From assembly GCA_015661135.1 (NCBI GenBank), contig JACVXW010000117.1, positions 1-5,041 of the forward strand: a stretch of 5,041 nucleotides of DNA, read 5' to 3'. This document shows positions 1 through 5,041 of the stretch, piece after piece (the first letter of the stretch is position 1; every line of letters starts with the position of its first letter). Source of the DNA: Chloroflexota bacterium. Lineage in GTDB: Bacteria > Chloroflexota > Limnocylindria > Limnocylindrales > CSP1-4. Below the pieces are notes generated by a model. That model did not search any database. It was not told where the DNA came from and worked only from the letters and a program-made list of their open reading frames with translations. Made by a program: the position numbers and the translations under genes.

Positions 1-303
1 GTCCGCGCCGCGGACCTTGGCGCGGGCGAGCTGCTCGTCACCTCGATCGATCGCGACGGGACGCAATCCGGCTACGACACCGAGCTCCTGCGCTCCATTA
101 CCGAGCGCGTCTCCGTCCCGGTCATCGCATCGGGTGGGGCGGCCGGCCCGGCCGACTTCATCGCTGCCGTGGTGGACGGCGGCGCGGACGCCGTCCTCGC
201 GGCGTCGATCTTCCACCGCCGGATCCACTCCATCGCGGATATCAAGCGGGCGATGCTGGCGGCCGGGATCCCGGTCCGTGTCACTGCCGGGGTCGCGGCG
301 TGA
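1..303 (+). CDS. hisF: Imidazole glycerol phosphate synthase subunit HisF, C-terminal part (5'-truncated by window)
   Basis: HisF is the cyclase subunit that, with glutaminase HisH, converts PRFAR plus ammonia into imidazole glycerol phosphate and AICAR in cytoplasmic histidine biosynthesis. The first 100 codons read without interruption to TGA at 301-303. They show the family's C-terminal (beta/alpha)8 half: TSIDRDGTQSGYD (visible residues 14-26), the phosphate-loop strand VIASGGA (about 41-47), GGADAVLAASIFH (about 61-73) and the closing GIPVR near the end. Full-length HisF is about 250-260 residues, so about 60% of the gene lies upstream of the window. The stop overlaps the GTG of the next gene (GTGA, 300-303), as expected for translationally coupled his genes. 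All motifs present look intact. Identification is by motif recognition and is very secure. Confidence 0.96.
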   Translation, partial: VRAADLGAGELLVTSIDRDGTQSGYDTELLRSITERVSVPVIASGGAAGPADFIAAVVDGGADAVLAASIFHRRIHSIADIKRAMLAAGIPVRVTAGVAA

Positions 304-930
304 TCAGCGAGCCGCGCTGGGGAGACGATGGGCTGGTGCCCGTGGTCGTCCAGGACCACCGCACCGTACGGACTGTAGCGATAGATGTTCTGGACCGAAC
401 GATCTGACCGACTCTGTGCCATCACTGAGACACTAGGGCAGCAGCACGGGCGGCACCGGCTCGATCTTGACTGCGATGGCGATGCGATCCTCGCCACTGT
501 CCATCCGCACGGACCGACCTGTCATCAGGGCACCCGGAGCTGCTTCGACGCGGCGGCGAGCGGCGGCGCGACCTCGGCCGGCGATGCCACGGCTGCTCCC
601 AGCCCGCAGGGCTTCGCCTGGCTCGAGACGCTGTGGGCCACGATCGAGGAACGCCGCCGGACGCGGCCGGCGGGCTCCTATACGACCTCCCTGCTCGACG
701 GCGGCGTGGATGCGGCCGGCCGCAAGGTGACCGAGGAAGCCACGGAACTCCTGATGGCGGCCAAGGATGACGCCGCCACCCAGGCCTCCGGCCTTGACCG
801 GACGGCGACCCAGGCTGCGCTATCCGGCGAGGCGGCCGACCTCATCTTCCACGCTCTCGTGCTACTCGCCGAGCGCGGGGTCGCGCCCGCATCGGTCGTT
901 GAGGTCCTGCGGGGCCGCCACCGGGACTGA
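300..930 (+). pseudogene. hisI: hisIE locus with interrupted HisI (phosphoribosyl-AMP cyclohydrolase) domain
   Basis: The natural start is GTG at 300, overlapping the hisF stop. It encodes a typical HisI N-terminus, with DGLVPVVVQD at residues 10-19, in the frame that ends at TGA 405-407. HisI similarity then resumes in the next frame: an FW...DRL stretch from about 388, then DLDCDGDA and GPTCHQGTRSCF. From VVVQ (342) to the ET of the usual GETSGN motif (427) there are 85 nt. The E. coli protein has about 45 residues (135 nt) over the same interval, so about 50 nt, including the usual VLMLAWMNREAL segment, is missing. This amount matches the frame change. HisI hydrolyses phosphoribosyl-AMP to ProFAR, and this copy is unlikely to do so as read. 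Alternatives are a sequencing or assembly deletion, or a true lesion compensated by another hisI elsewhere. The downstream HisE domain appears intact and is listed separately. Confidence 0.72.
385..930 (+). CDS. hisE: HisI C-terminal remnant fused to phosphoribosyl-ATP pyrophosphatase (HisE)
   Basis: This 181-codon frame is what can still be translated downstream of the lesion. Residues 1-54 are the HisI C-terminal half. The acidic metal motif DCDGD (29-33) and cysteines 30, 46 and 53 have the 16- and 7-residue spacing of the HisI zinc ligands, but the LWxKGETSGN signature is replaced by LCAITETLGQ (10-19). An Ala/Gly/Ser/Pro-rich linker (about 56-76) leads to a HisE domain (about 77-181) with RPAGSYTTSLL, KVTEEATE (114-121), GEAADLIFH (148-156) and a closing LRGRHRD. 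HisE hydrolyses phosphoribosyl-ATP to phosphoribosyl-AMP and pyrophosphate in the second step of histidine synthesis. In-frame stops at 376 and 382 make ATG 385 the first available start. It lies 23 nt inside the upstream frame, so termination-reinitiation is possible, but no Shine-Dalgarno sequence is visible. The HisE identity is secure; the start and the HisI activity are not. Confidence 0.85.
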   Translation: MFWTERSDRLCAITETLGQQHGRHRLDLDCDGDAILATVHPHGPTCHQGTRSCFDAAASGGATSAGDATAAPSPQGFAWLETLWATIEERRRTRPAGSYTTSLLDGGVDAAGRKVTEEATELLMAAKDDAATQASGLDRTATQAALSGEAADLIFHALVLLAERGVAPASVVEVLRGRHRD

Positions 931-933
931 TCT

Positions 934-966
934 GCGCCGCTTACGCATGAGGTGAGTAAACGGCGC
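934..966. terminator. Stem-loop between convergent hisIE and tyrS, possible bidirectional terminator
   Basis: GCGCCG (934-939) pairs with CGGCGC (961-966), and TTAC (941-944) pairs with GTAA (956-959). Together they give an 11-position stem with one C/A mismatch (940/960) and an 11-nt loop (945-955). It starts 3 nt after the hisIE stop and lies 29 nt beyond the tyrS stop on the other strand, which is where a shared terminator would sit. No U-tract follows on either strand, so it is not a textbook intrinsic terminator. It may instead act as a 3'-end stabiliser or a Rho-assisted end. Confidence 0.45.
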
Positions 967-981
967 GACCAACGGCGCGAC
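959..981. repeat. Short tandem direct repeat, 11-bp unit at 12-bp period
   Basis: AACGGCGCGAC occurs at 959-969 and again, identical, at 971-981, separated by one C. The first copy contains the right arm of the neighbouring stem-loop, so the second copy could pair with the same left arm at its GC-rich core. It may be simple slippage in an intergenic spacer. No function is evident. Confidence 0.6.
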
Positions 982-994
982 GCCGACTCCGTCC

Positions 995-2308
995 CTATCG
1001 GACGAGGCGCCCCAGCTCGCGGCGACGCTTGCCGACGCGGACCTCCCACCACTCGCCGGCGATGGGCACGGGCATGACCGTCGCGGGGTCGCGGATGGGC
1101 TCCCCGTTGATCGTGAGACCGCCGTTCTGGATCATCCGGCGGACCTCGCCGTTCGACGCGAATACCCCTGCACCGGCCAGGGCCGCCGCGACCCCACCCG
1201 CAGCACCGGCGGCGTTCAGGCTGAACCCGCCGACGCTCGTCCACAGCCGCTGGAGCAGTGCCGGGTCGCGGATCGGCTGGGGCGCGAAGAGGGCAACCGA
1301 GTCCTCGGCCACCTGGCCCGCGACATCAGCTCCGTGAGCGCGTGCGGTGACATCGTGAGCCAGGGCCCGCTGCGCCGCTCGTGCACCCGGTCTCGCGAGC
1401 ACTTCCGCGTCAAGCTCCTCGATCTCGTCCGGCCCCATCGTCGTGAACCAGCGCAGATACACGCCCACGTCGCGATCGTCCGTGTTGAGCCAGTGCTGGT
1501 AGAACGTGAATGGCGAGGTCCGCCGGGCGTCGAGCCAGATGGAGTCGCCCTCCGCGGACTTGCCGAACTTGCCGCCGGACGGTGACAACAGGAGCGGATA
1601 GGCCAGGGCGTACGCCGGCTCGTCGTCGCTACCGGCACTCTCCCCTCCCCCGCCTGCCGTCGTCCGCCGGATCAGTTCCAGGCCAGCCGTGATGTTCCCC
1701 CACTGGTCCGCGCCGCCCATCTGCATCTCGACGCCCATCGTCCGGTGCATGTGGGCGAAGTCGGCCGACTGGAGGAGCATGTAGCTGAACTCGGTGAATG
1801 AGAGGCCGCGGTCGAGCCGGACCTGGACGGAATCCTTGGCCAGCATGTACGGGACGGTGAAGTGCTTGCCCACGTCGCGCAGGAAGTCGATCACGGTCAT
1901 CGGTTCCAGCCAGTCGCGGTTGTTGGCCAGTAGCGCGCCTGCGGGTCCGCCCGAGAAGTCGAGGAAGCGCTCCAGCTGCGCGCGGATCGCGTCCGCGTTG
2001 GCTGCGAGGGTTTCCCGGTCGAGCAGGTTTCGCTCCGACGACCGCCCCGACGGATCCCCGATCATCCCCGTCCCGCCGCCCACCAGTGCGACCGGCCGGC
2101 CGCCGTGCCGCTGGAGATGAATGAGCCCGAAGATCGGGACGAGGTGGCCGATATGCAGCGATGGACCGGAGGGGTCGAAGCCGATATATCCGGAGATGGG
2201 ACGCCCTCCAGCGAGCCTTGCCTCGAGCCCATCCGAAGCCGCATGGAACATGCCGCGCCAGCGAAGCTCGGCGAGCAGGCCGGCCGGGCCCGGATCGAAA
2301 CGCGTCAC
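995..2308 (-). CDS. tyrS: Tyrosyl-tRNA synthetase
   Basis: This cytoplasmic class I aminoacyl-tRNA synthetase activates tyrosine with ATP and charges tRNA-Tyr. The 437-residue protein is complete and close to the usual bacterial length of 400-430. The Rossmann catalytic domain carries YIGFDPSGPSLHIGH (41-55, HIGH signature at 52-55), GMIGDPSGR (81-89), the tyrosine-pocket segment FSYMLLQSADF (174-184), QMGGADQWGNITAG (196-209) and the KMSKS-equivalent KFGKS (247-251). SPFTFYQHWLNTDDRDV (265-281) precedes the helical anticodon-binding region. A C-terminal S4 RNA-binding domain occupies about 378-437 (VRRMIQNGGLTINGEPI). A Gly/Ser/Asp-rich stretch at about 218-230 lengthens the loop before the KFGKS region. 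The start is GTG at 2308, since it leaves a normal N-terminus ahead of the catalytic core, but no clear Shine-Dalgarno sequence precedes it. Met20 is a less likely alternative start. The gene converges on hisIE and diverges from the PBP gene, with no evident functional tie to either. Confidence 0.97.
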   Translation of the reverse strand: MTRFDPGPAGLLAELRWRGMFHAASDGLEARLAGGRPISGYIGFDPSGPSLHIGHLVPIFGLIHLQRHGGRPVALVGGGTGMIGDPSGRSSERNLLDRETLAANADAIRAQLERFLDFSGGPAGALLANNRDWLEPMTVIDFLRDVGKHFTVPYMLAKDSVQVRLDRGLSFTEFSYMLLQSADFAHMHRTMGVEMQMGGADQWGNITAGLELIRRTTAGGGGESAGSDDEPAYALAYPLLLSPSGGKFGKSAEGDSIWLDARRTSPFTFYQHWLNTDDRDVGVYLRWFTTMGPDEIEELDAEVLARPGARAAQRALAHDVTARAHGADVAGQVAEDSVALFAPQPIRDPALLQRLWTSVGGFSLNAAGAAGGVAAALAGAGVFASNGEVRRMIQNGGLTINGEPIRDPATVMPVPIAGEWWEVRVGKRRRELGRLVR

Positions 2309-2391
2309 AGCGCGCGACCGCGAGCCGTCACGAGCCGCGCCGGAAGCGGGGGAAGGACCTCCACGGCCCCTATGGTATCGTCGGCCGAGAT
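2309..2391. promoter_or_regulatory. Divergent intergenic region, presumed promoters of tyrS and the PBP gene
   Basis: This 83-bp gap separates two divergent starts, so it should hold both promoters. The only AT-rich patch is around 2371-2381. On the plus strand it offers TATGGT (2371-2376) or TATCGT (2376-2381) as weak -10 candidates; on the minus strand it offers TACCAT. No convincing -35 box is visible for any of them. CGAGCCG is repeated at 2321-2327 and 2331-2337 with 10-bp spacing, which may be chance in GC-rich DNA. No T-box or riboswitch structure is recognisable upstream of tyrS, and there is little room for one. The assignment rests on position more than motif. Confidence 0.3.
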
Positions 2392-5041
2392 ATGCAGATC
2401 AGGCTCGCACGGCGGCAGCGCCATCGCCGCAAGGGCGCCGCGCGCCGCGGGAGTGGCGGGGGACCCGCCCGCCGGATCGCCCTCGCGATCCCCATCCTGC
2501 TCTTCCTCAGCTTCCTCGCCCTGGGCTCGGTCGCCTTTGTCGGCACGGTCAGCGCATACGCCTTCTACAGCCGTGACCTGCCCGACCCCAAGAAGGCGTT
2601 CGACGACCTTGGTTTCGACCAGCCGTCGATCATCTACGACCGGACCGGCACCGTGGAACTCGCCCGCCTCGGCGAGCGGAAACGCGAGCTGGTCACGTTT
2701 GAGCAGATCCCGCCGGAACTCCTAGACGCCACCACCGCGGTCGAGGACAAGGACTTCTGGAGCAACCCTGGCTTCGATCTCGGCGGCTTTCTGTCCGCGA
2801 CCGTGGACACCATCCAGGGCCGGCCACGCGGCGGCTCGACCATCACCCAGCAGCTGGTCCGGGCACGCCTTCTCCCTGAGGCCGCCTTCTCCGGTTCCAC
2901 GTACGAGCGGAAGATCCGGGAGATCATCCAATCCATCCGGCTCACCCAGGCCTTCCCGGGGCAGGTAGGCAAGGAACAGATCATCACCGCCTACCTGAAC
3001 CAGAACTTCTACGGCAACCAGAGCTATGGCGTTCAGGCGGCCGCGAAGGGCTACTTCGACAAGGAGCTCAGCGAGCTGACGCTCTCCGAGGTCGCCATCC
3101 TCGCAGCGATCCCCCAGTCGCCGACCGAATTCGATCTCGTCAAGAATGCGGTCCGGGAGTGCACCGTGGAGGTCGTCGATGGGATCGACTGTCCGGCCGC
3201 GAACGTCAGCCTCGTCGTTCCACCGGACAGTGCCGTGGTCATGCGCCGGAACAAGGTCCTCGACCTGATGGAAACGAGGAGCGTCCTGTCGGGCCCGGAT
3301 CACACGCTCGCCGAATACGAGGCGGCGAAGGCGGAGCCCATCGTCCTGGCTCGCCAGGGTTCAAGCCCGTGGAAGGCGGCCCACTTCGTCTGGCAGGTCC
3401 GTTCCGAACTCGGCGCGATCCTGTGTGGCCCGGAAAGTGCTGACGCCTGCGAGAAGGTGGACATCGGCGGGTACCGGATCGTCACAACCCTCGACTGGGA
3501 GATGCAGCAGATCGTCGACAAGTGGCTGCTCGCAGCGGCTCGCGCCCCGCAGTCCAGCACGACGCAGAAGACGCTCGACCGGCTGAAGATCCCCAAGGCG
3601 GACCAGAAGTGGATCCTCGCCTTGCGCGGCACGGAGATCCACAACGCGGCCGGCGCGATCGTCGACTACCGGACCGGCGAAGTCCTCGCCTATGCCGGGA
3701 GCGCCGGCTACTACTCGACCGGCGAGCCCCAGTTCGACCCGCAGTACGACGTTCTGACGCAGGGCTTTCGCCAGCCGGGATCTGCCATCAAGCCGATCAA
3801 CTACATCACCGGCATCGACGACGGGACGATGACGGCTGCCACGATGTTCATGGACGTGACCACGGACTTTGGCGGCCAGAAGCCATTCATTCCGACACAG
3901 GCCGACAGCAAGGAACGCGGGCCGGTGCGGCTCCGATCCGCGCTCCAGTTCTCGCTCAACGTTCCCTCGATCAAGGCCGGCCTGATCAACGGCCTCGATC
4001 ACGTCCTCGGCCGGATGCGGGACTTCGGGCTGGCCCTCCCGCCGGGGGCGATCCCCGTGATGAGCCAGTCCATCGGAACGATCGAGGTCCACACGATCGA
4101 CATGGTGAGTGCGTATGGCGCCATCGCCAACGGCGGCGTGCTGATGCCTCGGCAAACGATCCTGGAGGTCCGCGACGCCGCCGGCACCGTCATCCATTCC
4201 ACCGCGGACAAGCCGCTCGGGAAGCGCGTGGCAAGCGCCCAGGCCGCCTATATCGTCACGGACATCCTCCAGGGCAACACCATCAGGAGCGTCAACCCGT
4301 TCTGGGCGAAGTGGCGGATCCTCGAGGGCGATGATCGCCGGCCGGCGGCCTACAAGACCGGGACCACGTCGGACAACAAGGACGTCCACGCCTATGGCTA
4401 TCTGGCGCCGCCTGATGATCCGGCCGCGCCCGCGCTGGTCGTCGGGATCTGGATGGGCAACTCCGATGCAACGCCCAACAAGGGCAGTTTGTCGCTCGAC
4501 TCGTCCGCGCCACTCTGGTCGCGGATCCTGACGGAGGTCAGCGCCGGCATGCCCATTGCCAAGTTCCAGCCGCCGCCCGGCCTCGTCACCGCCGAGGTCG
4601 ACGCGTTCAGTGGCCTGCTGCCCGGCCCCTACACCTCCGCAACCGTGGAGGAGCTGTTCATCGAGGGCACCGTCCCGACGCGGACGGACGACCTGCACGT
4701 CGAACTTGACATCGACGAGGCCACCGGCCTGCTCTGGCAGGACGGTTGTACCGGTCCCGTCGTCAAGCAGCCGTTCCTGGATTTCAGTGCAGTCGAGCCC
4801 GCCTTTCCCAGCTGGCAGCCCTTCACCCAGGAGTGGGCGGCCCGGGCCGCGCTCGGGTCCGGGGTGACCGGCGGTCCCGAGGACACGGCCACGATCTACT
4901 TCTACAACAACGGGTTCGCGCCGTTCGGCAAGACCTGGGGCGGCGTCTTTGCACCGACGGACGTCTGCACGCCCGTTCTCCCACCGATCTGCGATCCTGG
5001 GACGTCATTCGACCCATTTCTGACGCCGGATCCGTTCGGTC
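2392..5041 (+). CDS. Class A bifunctional penicillin-binding protein (transglycosylase/transpeptidase), 3' end beyond window
   Basis: This membrane-anchored PBP1A-type enzyme polymerises lipid II into glycan strands and cross-links the stem peptides outside the membrane. 883 codons are open with no stop. Order: a very basic cytoplasmic tail (1-28), one membrane anchor (about 29-53), the GT51 glycosyltransferase with catalytic Glu118 in EDKDFW, RGGSTITQQL (146-155), RKIRE with Glu177, and YLNQNFYGN (201-209), then the transpeptidase with nucleophile Ser464 in SAIK (464-467), SLN (521-523) and KTGTT (655-659). All catalytic motifs are intact. A roughly 30-residue insert carrying two cysteines follows PQSPTEFD (about 255-285), and a long tail of at least 150 residues follows the transpeptidase domain. 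ATG 2392 is chosen because it gives a normal basic tail plus anchor and no other start codon lies in frame in the spacer upstream. No Shine-Dalgarno sequence is visible, so a very short leader is possible. The paralogue (ponA/mrcA or other) cannot be fixed from the sequence. Confidence 0.96.
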   Translation, partial: MQIRLARRQRHRRKGAARRGSGGGPARRIALAIPILLFLSFLALGSVAFVGTVSAYAFYSRDLPDPKKAFDDLGFDQPSIIYDRTGTVELARLGERKRELVTFEQIPPELLDATTAVEDKDFWSNPGFDLGGFLSATVDTIQGRPRGGSTITQQLVRARLLPEAAFSGSTYERKIREIIQSIRLTQAFPGQVGKEQIITAYLNQNFYGNQSYGVQAAAKGYFDKELSELTLSEVAILAAIPQSPTEFDLVKNAVRECTVEVVDGIDCPAANVSLVVPPDSAVVMRRNKVLDLMETRSVLSGPDHTLAEYEAAKAEPIVLARQGSSPWKAAHFVWQVRSELGAILCGPESADACEKVDIGGYRIVTTLDWEMQQIVDKWLLAAARAPQSSTTQKTLDRLKIPKADQKWILALRGTEIHNAAGAIVDYRTGEVLAYAGSAGYYSTGEPQFDPQYDVLTQGFRQPGSAIKPINYITGIDDGTMTAATMFMDVTTDFGGQKPFIPTQADSKERGPVRLRSALQFSLNVPSIKAGLINGLDHVLGRMRDFGLALPPGAIPVMSQSIGTIEVHTIDMVSAYGAIANGGVLMPRQTILEVRDAAGTVIHSTADKPLGKRVASAQAAYIVTDILQGNTIRSVNPFWAKWRILEGDDRRPAAYKTGTTSDNKDVHAYGYLAPPDDPAAPALVVGIWMGNSDATPNKGSLSLDSSAPLWSRILTEVSAGMPIAKFQPPPGLVTAEVDAFSGLLPGPYTSATVEELFIEGTVPTRTDDLHVELDIDEATGLLWQDGCTGPVVKQPFLDFSAVEPAFPSWQPFTQEWAARAALGSGVTGGPEDTATIYFYNNGFAPFGKTWGGVFAPTDVCTPVLPPICDPGTSFDPFLTPDPFG

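Noticed and set aside
17..436. A 139-codon plus-strand frame over hisF and hisI
   Set aside because: It is out of frame with the unmistakable HisF C-terminus, and its Ser/Arg/Pro-rich translation resembles no protein family.
678..1244. A 188-codon minus-strand frame over hisE and the tyrS 3' end
   Set aside because: It is antisense to the well-supported HisE domain and runs out of frame through the S4 domain of TyrS. It is Arg-rich and has no domain signature.
2309..2391. A T-box leader for tyrS
   Set aside because: The 83-bp spacer is too short and shows neither the conserved T-box sequence nor a terminator/antiterminator pair.
2105..2725. A 206-codon plus-strand frame spanning the tyrS 5' end and the PBP start
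   Set aside because: It overlaps tyrS antisense and the PBP out of frame, and its Ser/Arg/Pro-rich composition is typical of spurious frames. The PBP anchor and glycosyltransferase motifs are in a different frame.
3522..4334. A 270-codon plus-strand frame within the PBP gene
   Set aside because: It is out of frame with the PBP, very Arg/Pro/Asp-rich and without family motifs, so it is a shadow of GC-rich coding sequence.
3361..4698. A 445-codon open frame on the minus strand inside the PBP gene
   Set aside because: It is exactly antisense to the PBP transpeptidase coding region, which has intact SxxK, SxN and KTG motifs. Its translation is rich in Arg, Asp, Gly and Val without recognisable domains, as expected for the complement of GC-rich coding DNA.

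Overview
The window is a GC-rich bacterial chromosome segment, with strong G/C preference at third codon positions, that carries ordinary housekeeping genes. It contains the end of a histidine operon, a tyrosyl-tRNA synthetase gene and the start of a large class A penicillin-binding protein (PBP) gene. No mobile element, CRISPR array, tRNA or rRNA is visible. The composition, the hisF-hisI-hisE order and the extended PBP with paired cysteines would suit a high-GC Chloroflexota-like or actinobacterial-like organism. That placement is a weak inference, because nothing here is a definitive taxonomic marker.

Layout: (1) Positions 1-303 (+) hold the C-terminal 100 residues of HisF. (2) Positions 300-930 (+) hold a hisIE gene that starts in a 4-base overlap with hisF but is interrupted. 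Its N-terminal HisI part (300-407) ends at an early TGA, and the rest of HisI plus a complete HisE domain continues in another frame (385-930), with about 50 nt of expected HisI sequence missing. (3) Positions 931-994 form a short convergent intergenic region with a GC-rich stem-loop and a 12-bp-period direct repeat. (4) Positions 995-2308 (-) encode a complete tyrosyl-tRNA synthetase. (5) Positions 2309-2391 form a divergent intergenic region that should hold the promoters of tyrS and the PBP gene. (6) Positions 2392-5041 (+) encode a bifunctional transglycosylase/transpeptidase PBP that is still open at the window edge.

Functionally, HisF, HisI and HisE act in histidine biosynthesis: HisE and HisI carry out steps 2 and 3, and HisF with HisH carries out the cyclase step. 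TyrS charges tRNA-Tyr, and the PBP polymerises and cross-links peptidoglycan outside the membrane. The last two are not functionally tied to the his genes. The point most worth following up is the broken HisI domain ahead of an apparently intact HisE. I found no convincing sign of a new biological system. Secondary points are the paired cysteines, the mid-protein insert and the long C-terminal tail of the PBP.
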